A DNA stretch of 64,000 bases from Paenibacillus allorhizosphaerae (GCF_910594985.1 NZ_CAJVCE010000005.1:124001-188000); one strand, 5' to 3'. Counted from the first letter of the stretch, positions 1 to 9,008 are shown. Made by a program: numbers and translations. The notes: generated by a model from the letters alone, not told the origin.

Positions 1-437
1 GTTTTCAATGCATTGATCGCCTGCGGTTCGAATCGGTTCAGGTCGACTCCGTACTTTTTCACAAAATCATTCATATCGCTGCCGACTTCTAGCGGAAGCA
101 AGCCGCCCATATAAAAGTGCGTCGTTGCGATCAAATCCGGCACTTCGCCGGCTGCGATCATCTGGTTGAGCGTCGTGCCTTTGATGAGCTCGATCGTAAT
201 GTTCGGGTGCTTCTTCTTTACGGTGCCGAACAGCGCTTCTACGTCAGCCGGCGTATTGATCGCCGCATTGTGGGAGTAAAGCCTGACCGTGACCGGTTCG
301 GTTATAACAAGATCTTCCGGTTTGCTTGTTCCGGTATCGGCGGCCTTCGGGGGCTCCGTCTTTCCGCATCCGGACACTGCCATTGCAACGGCCAATGCGG
401 ATACCAACGTGACGCTTAAACGTTTCTTGCTTTTCAT
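1..437 (-). CDS. Extracellular solute-binding lipoprotein, C-terminus cut by window edge
   Basis: The first 145 residues of a sugar-type ABC solute-binding protein are visible. The start ATG is at 437, followed by a basic n-region (MKSKKR), a hydrophobic stretch and a lipobox V-S-G-C at about residue 23, so the mature protein should be lipid-anchored outside the membrane. The remaining sequence (roughly: a strand opening with VTVRLYSHN, then KKKHPNITIELI, then VPDLIATTHFYMGG) matches the first lobe of the family 1-type SBPs found elsewhere in this window (for example 29335-30642 and 52776-54068). It follows the phosphodiester glycosidase gene by 64 bp on the same strand with no clear terminator between, so co-transcription is likely. 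The ligand is unknown. The gene runs off the left end, so permease genes further left cannot be excluded. Confidence 0.9.
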   Translation of the reverse strand, partial: MKSKKRLSVTLVSALAVAMAVSGCGKTEPPKAADTGTSKPEDLVITEPVTVRLYSHNAAINTPADVEALFGTVKKKHPNITIELIKGTTLNQMIAAGEVPDLIATTHFYMGGLLPLEVGSDMNDFVKKYGVDLNRFEPQAINALK

Positions 438-501
438 ACCTTTCCTCACCCTTTACGTTTAATGATGAATGATTTCATGAAACCACTGCAGTGACGGAGC
501 C

Positions 502-3012
502 TCAGGATGTTGTTTGATGTTTTACCGCAAAGCTCCATGCGGCCGTCGGTACGGCCGAGTTTCCTTGCCGGTCCGCCGCCTCGACGACGACCCGATGCTC
601 CCCCTCTTCCAGATCGTGTTCCGCTTGGTAGACGATCACCCCCGTTACATAATCAAATTGATGTTGCTTGGCCTCGCCGTCAATCCATAACCGGATTGTG
701 GACGGTTCAACGCCGCTGCCCGCATCTTGCACGACGACGGAAATGAGCGGAAGGCGTTCGCCAATGTTCGAATCCGGCTCGGGCCTCATCCTGGAAAATA
801 CGGGCCCTTCGACGTCTTCATTCAAATTCACGTATTCCGCACGAAAATCGTCCAGGTACAGGGTTCCGGCAGATTTGTTCGCGTCGTCAGGCTCCGAGAG
901 CGAAATATGATGAACGCGGATCGGAAACAACGTATTTTTCGGAATATCGGCATGCACGTACTTCCAACCGATCCAGTCAAGTCCGCCCGCTTCGGTAAAA
1001 TTCAAATACCGCTCATGCCCGGTTGCATCCCTGATTCTTACGCGCAGCCAGTGGCCTGCTCCGTCACCGTACACCCATAAGCCGAAACGGTACGGCTCTC
1101 CCTCGATTTCGCGCCCTTGTTCTCCTTGGGCGTTCAAAATTTCTACGACAGCTCTGGAGCCGCCCGACGTATTCGTGAAATCGTAAGACAACTTCCCGGA
1201 AAACGTACCGAAACGTACCGGCGACGGTCTTGCCGCACGAACCAGTGTTACGGAATGCGGAACGGCGTTCACAAAAGAAACGGTGAGCGTATCGAGCGAT
1301 TCGAAATCGGCGATCATGAGATGCGGCTTGCCTACATGGACGGCGGCTTCCGCCCGAACGTCGCCCCACGCGGCCGTCACAACGCCTTGCGCTACTTCGG
1401 AGAGCGCGTGGAGCACACCGTTTGCGGAGCAGCTGCCTGCCGTTGTCGTCCACGCAAGACGGTCCTGCGACAAGGCGATTTCTTCTCCATCTTCATCGTA
1501 TGCTTTCGCTTGAAAAGCGAAGGTGCCTCCCGGCTCCACAACGGCAGTTGCAGGCTCTATTGAAAGATGATGTATCCGGTCTGTGACCTGTATCTTTTTG
1601 GATTGCTCGCTGCCGCCGCTTCGCACAGTAACCGTTCCTTCCGCCGGTTCGGCTCCGGCCATAAATTCGCCCGATGGTCCGATCGTTCCGATCTTGCCGA
1701 TAAGCGACCACACGAGCTCTCCCGAGGTAATCGGAACGGCATTGTAATACCGGTCATGTCCTTTCGCGGTAAACGAAACGCTGCTTCCCGCCAGCACCCG
1801 CTGAGGCATCCCCGGCCGAATCACGAGCGCTTCCAGCTCCGATAAAGGCGCGGTGGAAACGATGGCCAGCGCATTGCCGACCTCGCGTTCGTACCCGTCC
1901 GAAGGGCGATTCATGAGGCCCGCCCGCTCTTCTCCCGGCAGGCGAACGTAGCATGTCGTGGAACCGCCCCCGTCCAGATTGATCGCATGCTCCATGCCGA
2001 GCTGCTGCAGCAGCTGCGCGCCTTCCGCAAGCGTCATTCCGTTCGAGAATCCGGGCTGCCGTCCGTCGACAAGCAGCATGTACAGCTTTCCGGCTCTCGT
2101 CGCAAGCATCGTCCGGGGATGGCGGTCGCTGTTCAGCCGAATGGCCCGGTCGAACAAGGCATCCGGCACCTCGCCTGCCCGGAGCAGCACGAATCCCAAA
2201 GTCGAGCTGCCGGATATGACTTGCTTCGCCGCATGAATGCCTTTATCGTACTCAATGTCGAGCCGCACGGCTTTTCCCGGCGCCAGCCGCTTCTTCAGCT
2301 CATCCGCCTTCGCGCCGACCGCCGATAGGACGAGAGAGGAGCCGTCGATTGCCGTGTTCGCTCCTTCCGCGACCGAGGCGACAACGCCCTCCCAAGGCTC
2401 CCCCGGGACGAGCTTAACCGCCTGCGCCGGCTGCGCGGAAGCGATCACCGCTTCCACGCCTCCATCCGGCGTCCGGGTCGAGTCGCCGAACCGCCACGTA
2501 TACGCGAAAGCGTGATCCGTATGGTTCCGCGTACGCGTCCGGTTCACCATGTCGACGTTAAGGATGTAGCCGTCCGCATCGTACAATCTGGCTTGCATCG
2601 CCACTTGTTCTTCCAGACGCACCGTACCGTCCGCCATGACGGCCATAAGCACTTTGGTCTTCGCAGGCGACGTGATGATCTCGCCGTCCACGATCTGCAG
2701 CCCGGACGGAACGCCGATATAGCTGAAGAAGTCGCCGTTTACCCCGGCCACGACGCGTCTGCCGCGGCTTTCCGTCTCTTGCAGCAGGCGGCCGACCGTT
2801 TCCAGCCGGACCACTTTACCGAGCGACGATACGGGCTCCAGGGCAGCATAACCGTTCAACGGATCGATCTCGATCAAGTGAACCGATTCCGTCAAGCCGT
2901 CCCGTTCCAGCGTACGGCTGACGTAATGGACGCCCGGCGCCACGTCCGTAGCGCACTCTTTGACAATGTTCCAATCGCTATCGCGTTCGGTTGCAACCGA
3001 TTTGTGTGACAT
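502..3012 (-). CDS. Phosphodiester glycosidase (NAGPA/DUF2233 family) with C-terminal beta-sandwich domains
   Basis: 836 residues; ATG at 3012 behind GAGGAGGT. Residues about 30-390 carry hallmarks of the phosphodiester glycosidase family related to the mammalian uncovering enzyme NAGPA: AGVNGDFFS near residue 90, RTMLATRAGKLYMLLVDGR near 300, and AINLDGGGSTT near 345. Known members cleave sugar-phosphodiester bonds. Downstream are Ig-like segments (about 395-560), a jelly-roll-like domain (about 565-735, resembling carbohydrate-binding modules) and a final Ig-like domain (about 745-830) with the phrase VQDAGSGVEPSTIRLWIDG. Such architecture is normally exported, yet no signal peptide is visible; the N-terminus is hydrophilic (MSHKSVATERDSDWN). 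Gene order is ROK repressor, HAD phosphatase, this gene, SBP, with short gaps. Family assignment is firm; substrate is inference. Confidence 0.88.
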   Translation of the reverse strand: MSHKSVATERDSDWNIVKECATDVAPGVHYVSRTLERDGLTESVHLIEIDPLNGYAALEPVSSLGKVVRLETVGRLLQETESRGRRVVAGVNGDFFSYIGVPSGLQIVDGEIITSPAKTKVLMAVMADGTVRLEEQVAMQARLYDADGYILNVDMVNRTRTRNHTDHAFAYTWRFGDSTRTPDGGVEAVIASAQPAQAVKLVPGEPWEGVVASVAEGANTAIDGSSLVLSAVGAKADELKKRLAPGKAVRLDIEYDKGIHAAKQVISGSSTLGFVLLRAGEVPDALFDRAIRLNSDRHPRTMLATRAGKLYMLLVDGRQPGFSNGMTLAEGAQLLQQLGMEHAINLDGGGSTTCYVRLPGEERAGLMNRPSDGYEREVGNALAIVSTAPLSELEALVIRPGMPQRVLAGSSVSFTAKGHDRYYNAVPITSGELVWSLIGKIGTIGPSGEFMAGAEPAEGTVTVRSGGSEQSKKIQVTDRIHHLSIEPATAVVEPGGTFAFQAKAYDEDGEEIALSQDRLAWTTTAGSCSANGVLHALSEVAQGVVTAAWGDVRAEAAVHVGKPHLMIADFESLDTLTVSFVNAVPHSVTLVRAARPSPVRFGTFSGKLSYDFTNTSGGSRAVVEILNAQGEQGREIEGEPYRFGLWVYGDGAGHWLRVRIRDATGHERYLNFTEAGGLDWIGWKYVHADIPKNTLFPIRVHHISLSEPDDANKSAGTLYLDDFRAEYVNLNEDVEGPVFSRMRPEPDSNIGERLPLISVVVQDAGSGVEPSTIRLWIDGEAKQHQFDYVTGVIVYQAEHDLEEGEHRVVVEAADRQGNSAVPTAAWSFAVKHQTTS

Positions 3013-3076
3013 CTGCTACCTCCTCGCCCGAGTCATGTATTCGCGGGTGAAGCGCTTTGGCCTGCGCGCTGCGCAT

Positions 3077-3847
3077 CTACACAGCGGCAGCCGGGATCTC
3101 GACATCCAGCCCGAACACGTAGCGCTGAATCGCTTTCGCTACGCCGGCGCGTTCGTTCGTGTCGGTCATAACGTCCGCTTCCAGCTTCAATTCGTCATCC
3201 GCATTGCCCATCGCCACGCCCAAGCCGGCCGCGCGAATCAGATGCAGATCGTTCAAATTGTCGCCTACGGCCATGACTTGATCCATCCCGATCCCGAGAT
3301 GCTCGCATACCTTACGGATCCCGCTCTCTTTCGTCACGCCCTTCGGCGAAATTTCCATATTGGCGATATTCGATCTTGTAATCTCCAGCTCGCCCCACCC
3401 TGAAACAATCTCGCGAATCCGCTCCATCTTAGGCAAATCGTAGTGGCGTATGCCGAACTTCATCCAATCCCGCTCGAACATTTCCTCCGTCCAATGACGC
3501 TTGCTAGTCAGGCTTTCGACGCTGTAGCCCCAGAAATGCGCCTCCCACTCATCGGCCAATGCCTTCAGCCTACGGATGTGCTCGCGGCTGATCGTCTGCC
3601 GTTCCTTCAGCACATTCGGCCGCTCCCAAATTTCCGCGCCGTTCACAAGCACCATCGGGGACTGGAGCGCGAGCTGCTCCCAGTAGGCTTGGGTCGTCTG
3701 CGTCCCGCGGCCTGTCGCAAATACGACCGTGACGCCCGCGTTTTCCGCGCGCTTGATCCAAGTGCTTGTTTCTTCTGTGATCTGTTTTTCTTCCGTCAGC
3801 GTCGTCCCGTCCAGGTCGAGCGCCAATAAGCGATATTGCGGCTTCAT
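3077..3847 (-). CDS. Cof-type HAD family sugar phosphatase
   Basis: 256 residues. I place the start at ATG 3847 (MKPQYRLLALDLDGTTL) because GGAGGAGG lies 9 bases upstream; the reading frame stays open a further 13 codons upstream. Motif I is DLDGTTL (residues 10-16) with both catalytic aspartates. Motif II is the T in VVFATGRG. The C-terminal half has KGVTKESGI (motif III lysine) and VMAVGDNLNDLHLI (motif IV, GDxxND). This is the Cof/type IIB HAD architecture, cytoplasmic Mg-dependent phosphatases of sugar phosphates or flavin-type substrates. It sits 43 bp after the ROK regulator and 64 bp before the phosphodiester glycosidase, so a role in dephosphorylating a sugar phosphate from that pathway is possible but not shown. 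Confidence 0.9.
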   Translation of the reverse strand: MKPQYRLLALDLDGTTLTEEKQITEETSTWIKRAENAGVTVVFATGRGTQTTQAYWEQLALQSPMVLVNGAEIWERPNVLKERQTISREHIRRLKALADEWEAHFWGYSVESLTSKRHWTEEMFERDWMKFGIRHYDLPKMERIREIVSGWGELEITRSNIANMEISPKGVTKESGIRKVCEHLGIGMDQVMAVGDNLNDLHLIRAAGLGVAMGNADDELKLEADVMTDTNERAGVAKAIQRYVFGLDVEIPAAAV

Positions 3848-3890
3848 GAAGTAGATCCTCCTCCGTCCCTCAAGGGGTCGTAACATTTAT

Positions 3891-5063
3891 TTACATCGAG
3901 AAACTTTCGATCGGCACATCGAAAAATTGGTTTACGACGAGGCCGCCGGCAAGCGTCGATTCATCGGGGGTTATCGGCAAATGCTCAAGCACAACCCCTT
4001 TGCAGGAGTCAGGTATCGTTGCGAAAATGCGATTGCGAAGCAGCGGCAGCAGCCTGTGTCCGAGCACATCGACCAGTTTCCCGGTGAACAGGACATGATC
4101 CGGATTAAAGATGGTAACCAGATTGCTGATCGCCAGGCCCGCCGCTTCTTCGATGGCCGCGAATAAGGCCGCCGCTTCCGGATCTCCGGTATCGAGCAGT
4201 TGGTTAAAGTTCTCGAGCACATAGCCCCCGTTGCGCTTCAAACCGCTTACTGAAGCGAGGGTAGTCAAGCATCCGGCAGCGCCGCAGTGGCATTTGTGCA
4301 AATGCTCGCCGCTAAAAGCTTTGTAATGGCCGAATTCGCCCGCAACATGCGTCGCTCCCGTACATAATTGGTTATTAAGAACAATCGCACCGCCGATCCC
4401 GTAGTCAAACTTGATCGTAATATTGTTGACGGAACCAGCAAGCCGTCCTTTTAAATTTTCCACCAGCGCAAGCAAGTTGGCGTCGTTCTCCAAATAAACC
4501 GGCAAATCGTACAAGCTTTCCAGCTTCTCGCGCAAAGGGTACCCGCGCCAGCGAAGGCCTGGAGAATAAATGACCAAGCCTTGTCGGGCGTCGACGAGTC
4601 CTTGAATACTGCAGCCGATTCCCTTCAATTGGCTTGCGTTCGGCACATGCAGCAGCAGCTCGTTGATCGTTTGGCGAATAAATTCGAGCGGGTGGTCCTT
4701 CCCCTCATAGACAGGTACATCAATTTTGATTTCCTTGATCACGCGATGCTGGAAATCTATGAGCGCACCGCGGACATATTTGACCGCGATTTCGATCCCG
4801 ATCGCGAACATCTCGTTCGTCTTTACGATAAGCGGGATCGGTTTGCGCCCGCTGCTGCCGGAGACCGGCTCGGTTTCCAGAACGTAGTCTTCTTCCAGAA
4901 AACGGTTGACGATATTGGTAATCGTCTGCTGGGTCAGACCTGTCTTATCGGCGAGCTCGACCCGCGATATCGGTCCGTCCGTATAAATCAGGCGCAGCAC
5001 TCTTTGTTGATTGATCGATTTAAGCAGTTTGTTGCTGGTTGTTCTTTCAGACTTCAACGGCAA
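3891..5063 (-). CDS. ROK family transcriptional regulator (NagC/XylR-like)
   Basis: 390 residues, starting at a TTG (5063) with GAAAGGTG upstream. Residues 1-75 form a winged helix-turn-helix (LLKSINQQRVLRLI, then ISRVELADKTGLTQQTITNI). The rest is a ROK sugar-kinase-like fold with IGIEIAVKYVRGALID, a glycine-rich phosphate loop region (GIGGAIVLN), the EFGHYKAF glutamate-histidine motif, and the zinc-binding signature CHCGAAGCLTTLAS. Such proteins are usually repressors released by a sugar or sugar phosphate. It lies 12 bp downstream of the YdcF-like gene and 43 bp upstream of the HAD phosphatase, probably in one operon. A palindrome at 5770-5782, ahead of the operon, is a candidate autoregulatory site. 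Confidence 0.92.
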   Translation of the reverse strand: MPLKSERTTSNKLLKSINQQRVLRLIYTDGPISRVELADKTGLTQQTITNIVNRFLEEDYVLETEPVSGSSGRKPIPLIVKTNEMFAIGIEIAVKYVRGALIDFQHRVIKEIKIDVPVYEGKDHPLEFIRQTINELLLHVPNASQLKGIGCSIQGLVDARQGLVIYSPGLRWRGYPLREKLESLYDLPVYLENDANLLALVENLKGRLAGSVNNITIKFDYGIGGAIVLNNQLCTGATHVAGEFGHYKAFSGEHLHKCHCGAAGCLTTLASVSGLKRNGGYVLENFNQLLDTGDPEAAALFAAIEEAAGLAISNLVTIFNPDHVLFTGKLVDVLGHRLLPLLRNRIFATIPDSCKGVVLEHLPITPDESTLAGGLVVNQFFDVPIESFSM

Positions 5064-5075
5064 ACAGCACCTTTC

Positions 5076-5687
5076 TCATTTCCCCATCATTTGACGGGAG
5101 GGCATGTTGAGCGCTTTTTCTATCCAGGGCAGCGTCAACCGGTAAGCCTTGATTTCCTGGAAGGTCAGTTTTCTCTGCAGCCCTACGATGCTCGACAAAG
5201 TGCGGGCGGCGTAAAAGGAAGCAGGAATATCCAACCTCTTCATAATATAATGCATTCGGCGAATATGGAAGGAATTTGATACGAGAAGACAGGAAGATAG
5301 CCCGAATTCCTCCATCAGAAGTTTGCAATTGACGACATTATGCACCGTGTTGCGCGAGCGCGTCTCCATAATAATGCGTTCCGGAGGCATCCCTTGAGCG
5401 ATCATGTAATCTCTCATAATTTCCGCTTCCGTGAACTTCGAACGGACGGCGCCTCCCGATAAAATGACATACCGGTAACGGCGCTCCCGAAACAGCTGCA
5501 AGGCGGCGTCGAGCCGTTCTTTCAATATCGGATGTACCTGGTCATTGTCGCACCGGTAACCGAGAACGATTAGCGCATCCGCATCGCGGCGCTGCAGCCT
5601 GGCGGTATGCATCCATACAAAATAAGTGAGCGGCACGGCCGCCGCGGCGAGTACCAAGATGATAAGCACGGTCCATAACAGTTCCAT
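5076..5687 (-). CDS. YdcF/ElyC family (DUF218) membrane-anchored protein
   Basis: 203 residues. A single N-terminal membrane anchor (about residues 4-26, LWTVLIILVLAAAAVPLTYF) is followed by the DUF218/YdcF domain: DADALIVLGYRC, then ILSGGAVRSKFTEAEIMRDY, then MPPERIIMETRSRNTVHN, then CLLVSNSFHIRRMHYI. Members of this family (SanA, ElyC, YdcF) affect cell-envelope biogenesis or bind nucleotide cofactors; the biochemical activity is unsettled. The start ATG is unusually far (14 bases) from AAAGGAAG. It is the first gene of the leftward run with the ROK regulator. Confidence 0.85.
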   Translation of the reverse strand: MELLWTVLIILVLAAAAVPLTYFVWMHTARLQRRDADALIVLGYRCDNDQVHPILKERLDAALQLFRERRYRYVILSGGAVRSKFTEAEIMRDYMIAQGMPPERIIMETRSRNTVHNVVNCKLLMEEFGLSSCLLVSNSFHIRRMHYIMKRLDIPASFYAARTLSSIVGLQRKLTFQEIKAYRLTLPWIEKALNMPSRQMMGK

Positions 5688-5769
5688 AAATAAATGCGAT
5701 TCTTCCTTTCAAGAGCAGAAATTCGTAGTTGAAGTAGGTGCGTTGCGAAACATTAACATCAAATTAATA

Positions 5770-5782
5770 AATCAATTTGATT
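5770..5782. promoter_or_regulatory. AT-rich palindrome ahead of the YdcF-ROK operon
   Basis: A 13-bp perfect palindrome, AATCAA-T-TTGATT, embedded in a longer imperfect AT-rich inverted repeat (about 5761-5790). It lies about 85-95 bp upstream of the first gene of the leftward operon that contains the ROK repressor. ROK repressors often bind AT-rich palindromes at their own promoters, so an operator role is a reasonable inference. Confidence 0.35.
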
Positions 5783-5920
5783 AATTATTATTTTACGACA
5801 AATTGCCAGCTTCTTCAATATGTTTACGATAAATAAATATAATATTTTTCCGTGCACTGGCGTTCTCTGCATAATAAGAAAAAAACTCCTATCGGAGTCC
5901 TTCTGAGCAGCCAGACCGTA

Positions 5921-5947
5921 TAAAAAAACGGCTGTCCGCCCAGCCGT
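5921..5947 (-). terminator. Rho-independent terminator after the 80-aa gene
   Basis: Read on the minus strand: a 7-bp stem ACGGCTG/CAGCCGT with a 6-base loop followed by seven T. It begins 10 bases after the stop of the 5957-6199 gene. A second weak hairpin with a T run (5885-5898 plus flanking T) follows. Confidence 0.75.
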
Positions 5948-5956
5948 CTACATCGA

Positions 5957-6199
5957 TTACTCCGCTATGTATTTCCCCTGCTCCTCCAGCTTGTCGATCT
6001 GTCTGCATATTTCATGCTGCCACTCGGTATCCCCCGTCATGGAAGCCACCATCGACCAATTGTACAGCGAAGCCAGCTTTCTGGCATACTCTGCGTTGTA
6101 ATGCAAGCACGCCGACATTTCGGACCGTTCGATATCCGTCAATTCTCTTTGCTGCTGAAGCGTCCACAGCTCCGCAAGTCTCCAATGGACGGAAAGCAT
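5957..6199 (-). CDS. Small conserved-type hypothetical protein
   Basis: 80 residues, ATG at 6199 with AGGGGG seven bases upstream and a terminator directly after the stop, so it is a genuine gene. It is mostly helical and hydrophilic, with features MLSVHWRLAELWTLQQQREL, then EMSACLHYNAEYARKLASLY and a C-terminal QIDKLEEQGKYIAE. It has no signal or membrane segment. The pattern recalls a family of short uncharacterised Paenibacillus proteins (possibly DUF7667), but I cannot confirm this and assign no function. Confidence 0.7.
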   Translation of the reverse strand: MLSVHWRLAELWTLQQQRELTDIERSEMSACLHYNAEYARKLASLYNWSMVASMTGDTEWQHEICRQIDKLEEQGKYIAE

Positions 6200-6295
6200 A
6201 CATTGACCCCCTTGCCTTGCCTCTTTATTGCAATAACTACTACCCAGTATAGGCAGCGCATCGGTCTTTTAGACAACAGCCTCCCGTCAGACATA

Positions 6296-7549
6296 CTATG
6301 AGACGGCCGGAAACACAATTTGAAATACTGTCCCTCGTCCGACTTCGCTCTGTACGTTAATTCGCCCCATCATTCCTTTAATGATATTGAACGAAACCAT
6401 CGTACCGAGTCCGGTTCCTTTCTCCTTATTGGAGAAATACGGAGACCCCAGACGATTGATCTGCGCATCCGTCATTCCGTTGCCGATATCGCTGATGCGC
6501 AGCACGACGAACCGTTTATTCCGTTTGGCGGTAATCGTCAGTACTCCGCCTTTGGCTTCCATCGCTTCGATGCCGTTTTTGGCGATGTTGATGATGCTCT
6601 GCCTGAATTTGGATCGGTCGCCCGTGACGTACAGATCGACGTCGAATTCCACGACGATTTCAACGCCGCTCAAATTCGCGTAAGAGGTCAGCACCTTGCT
6701 TACATAATAAATTTCATCGCCGATGTTCAGTTTCTCGTTCAGCTCGGGGTGTGGCTTGGCTAGCGACAAATAGTCGTTAATGATCTGCTGGGCGCGATCA
6801 AGCTCGTCCAGACATAGCTTGCCATACTGCCGCTTCTTTTCCTGGTCGACCTGGGTTTGCGTCAGCAGTTGAATGAAGCCCCGCACCGTCGTGAGCGGAT
6901 TTCTAATTTCATGCGCAACGGAGGCCGAGATGACGCTCACCACTTTCATCTTCTCCGATTCGATCAATTCGTCACGCAGTTGAACGCTTTTGCGTATCGA
7001 CTCGATAATATAGACCATAAGCGCCATAAATACTGCTTGCACGACATAGAACATAATAGCATGTACGAACACATATTCCGGATCGAACAAATAATTGCAG
7101 GCAATGCCCACAAGCTTGCAAAAAAACGATATCGCCGCTGAGACGGCCATTTTATAGCCAAGCGTGAGCGTACGGTACTTTTTTTCGGCAATTGCAATGC
7201 AAAGCAAAGCGAGGGAACTGGAGATCAAATTCAGATATGCACCCTCTCCGCCCAGCGCAAACCGCACGCCCACCAGCGTAGCGACAAGCGCGACGGAAAC
7301 GGTTCTGTTGCTATAAAAAGAAGCCATAATAAATGGAAGGATGCGAAAATCAAACTGCAGACCGGACTGAATAGTGATCGGAAAAAACATGCAAAGCATT
7401 ATCGAGACGCCGAACAACGAGTAATGCAGCGCATTGCTGAGGGCGGGCTTTTCTTCCAGCTTCTTATTCAGCAGAAATTGGTAAAAAATAAGGGGGGATG
7501 TGACGAAAAATACGTTTAACAGTAAGCCCTCGATCGTGTAATTAAACAT
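6296..7549 (-). CDS. Membrane sensor histidine kinase, KinB-like
   Basis: 417 residues. About the first 190 residues contain five to six hydrophobic segments (for example LLLNVFFVTSPLIFYQFLL and ALHYSLFGVSIMLCMFFP), resembling the multi-pass sensor region of the KinB/LytS type. The HisKA box follows at about residue 213 (SVAHEIRNPLTTVRGFIQLL), then an HATPase_c domain with IAKNGIEAMEAKGG (N box), ISDIGNGM (G1) and GTGLGTMVSFNIIKGM (G2). It should autophosphorylate on the H-box histidine. The closest known types feed the Spo0A phosphorelay in Bacillales, but no response regulator gene is adjacent, consistent with an orphan kinase. The sporulation role is inferred from family resemblance. Confidence 0.9.
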   Translation of the reverse strand: MFNYTIEGLLLNVFFVTSPLIFYQFLLNKKLEEKPALSNALHYSLFGVSIMLCMFFPITIQSGLQFDFRILPFIMASFYSNRTVSVALVATLVGVRFALGGEGAYLNLISSSLALLCIAIAEKKYRTLTLGYKMAVSAAISFFCKLVGIACNYLFDPEYVFVHAIMFYVVQAVFMALMVYIIESIRKSVQLRDELIESEKMKVVSVISASVAHEIRNPLTTVRGFIQLLTQTQVDQEKKRQYGKLCLDELDRAQQIINDYLSLAKPHPELNEKLNIGDEIYYVSKVLTSYANLSGVEIVVEFDVDLYVTGDRSKFRQSIINIAKNGIEAMEAKGGVLTITAKRNKRFVVLRISDIGNGMTDAQINRLGSPYFSNKEKGTGLGTMVSFNIIKGMMGRINVQSEVGRGTVFQIVFPAVS

Positions 7550-7633
7550 ATTTCTTCACCAACTTCTATTAAATTGTATGTATAATACTACCATACGCGC
7601 CTGCCGCCCTCTAGTTATTTTTAACGTTCCGCA

Positions 7634-7680
7634 AAACAAATAGAGACGGGCTTCGCAGCAACGCCTCTGCAAACCCGTCC
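7634..7680 (-). terminator. Probable terminator after the Gfo/Idh gene
   Basis: On the minus strand, a stem GACGGG.TGCAG paired with CTGCG.CCCGTC, starting 13 bases after the stop at 7693, followed by a T-rich stretch (TCTATTTGTTTT). The stem is interrupted and the T run imperfect. Confidence 0.5.
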
Positions 7681-7692
7681 CCCTTCTTTATA

Positions 7693-8973
7693 TTAATGCT
7701 GCAGCACTTCCGCGATGCGGACCGGCCGGTTCTCCTTCACCGATTTCCATACCGCTTCCCCCGTCCCGATCGAGTAAGCCCCATCCCGGCTTCCGGACAA
7801 GATGCTGTACGAACGGTTCGGGTCCGGGCCAAGGAACAGGTCCTCGAGCAGCACCGGATCGCCTCCGCCGTGACCGCCCTGCCGCATCACTACGTGAATC
7901 GTTTCCTTCGACCCGAACAGCGGGAAATAATCGATCGTCTGCACCGGTGTCGGGAAAGGGACGCGGCTCGGGGCATGGAATTCCATCGTCTCGAGGCGGC
8001 CTTTCGTTCCGTTTATCGCGAGACGGTACCCTTCGTACGGGAGCGAGAAATTGACGGAATAGCTGAGCAGCGCCCCGCCGTCGTATTTGACCGTTGCCGT
8101 ATACGTATCTTCAATGTCGATCTCCGAATCGTAAATACAGGCATCCGGACGGTAGCTGGTGTAGGCCGGTTTGTCCGTCTGCAACGTGCCCAGATGGTCG
8201 TCCTTCACCGTAAGGCTCGCGCTCCGACTGTTCCAGCGCATATGGTATGCGCAGCTTTGCCGCACGTCGCACGTACCGCAGTACCTCCCGTCCCGCTTCT
8301 CCGGATTCAGCTCGCCTTCCGGTCCGTAATAGTTCAGTGCGCCGTAAGCGAATGCTTCGACAGGCGTTTGCCCGATCCACCAATTGACCAGATCGAAGTG
8401 GTGCGAGCTTTTGTGAATCGATAACCCGCCGGAAATATCGCGAACCCGGTTCCAACGCTGAAAATAGCTCGAGCCGTGATACGTGTCGATGTACCAATTC
8501 AGATCGACGGAAGTGATGCGCCCGACTTTCCCCTCGAGCACCATTTCTTTGATCCGGGTATGAATCGGAGCGTAACGGTAGTTGAACGAAACCGTCACGC
8601 TGCCCTTGCTTCTTGCCTCCGCATCCATAATCCGTCGGCAGTCGGCGCCTGTCGTCGCCATCGGCTTCTCCGTGATGACGTCCAGATCGTGCTCCAATGC
8701 CTGAATAATATAACGTGCGTGCGTATCGTCCCGGCCGGTAACGATAATGACGTCGGGCTTCGTTTCCGATACCATGCGGTTGAAATCATCCGGCCCGTAC
8801 TCGTTCACATGCGCCACCTGCGGGCACTTGCTTTTGCATACTTCGTGCCGCCTCGGATCGATATCAAGAAGCGCGACGACCTCCGCGCTGCCCGAGAATG
8901 TTTTGGCGATGGGCTGAATGAACATCCCGATCGCCCGGTTGCTGACCCCGCAAACCGCATATCTTTTGATCAT
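7693..8973 (-). CDS. Gfo/Idh/MocA family NAD(P)-dependent oxidoreductase
   Basis: 426 residues, ATG at 8973 with CAGGAGT eight bases upstream. Residues 1-130 form a Rossmann fold (YAVCGVSNRAIGMF, VVALLDIDPRRHEV, DVIIVTGRDDTHARYI) ending in the diagnostic EKPMATT (about residue 97-103), where the lysine is catalytic in the family. The substrate domain holds GGLSIHKSSHHFDLVNWWIG with the family histidine. An insert at about 230-245 contains CGTCDVRQSC, a cysteine cluster seen in some Bacillales members. It is the last gene of a probable three-gene operon (SGNH acetylesterase, pectate-lyase-like protein, this gene; gaps of 16 and 35 bp), so it likely oxidises or epimerises a pectin-derived sugar. 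Confidence 0.92.
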   Translation of the reverse strand: MIKRYAVCGVSNRAIGMFIQPIAKTFSGSAEVVALLDIDPRRHEVCKSKCPQVAHVNEYGPDDFNRMVSETKPDVIIVTGRDDTHARYIIQALEHDLDVITEKPMATTGADCRRIMDAEARSKGSVTVSFNYRYAPIHTRIKEMVLEGKVGRITSVDLNWYIDTYHGSSYFQRWNRVRDISGGLSIHKSSHHFDLVNWWIGQTPVEAFAYGALNYYGPEGELNPEKRDGRYCGTCDVRQSCAYHMRWNSRSASLTVKDDHLGTLQTDKPAYTSYRPDACIYDSEIDIEDTYTATVKYDGGALLSYSVNFSLPYEGYRLAINGTKGRLETMEFHAPSRVPFPTPVQTIDYFPLFGSKETIHVVMRQGGHGGGDPVLLEDLFLGPDPNRSYSILSGSRDGAYSIGTGEAVWKSVKENRPVRIAEVLQH

Positions 8974-9008
8974 GTCTGCAAACTCCTGTTCGTCGTTATA
9001 ATATATAA

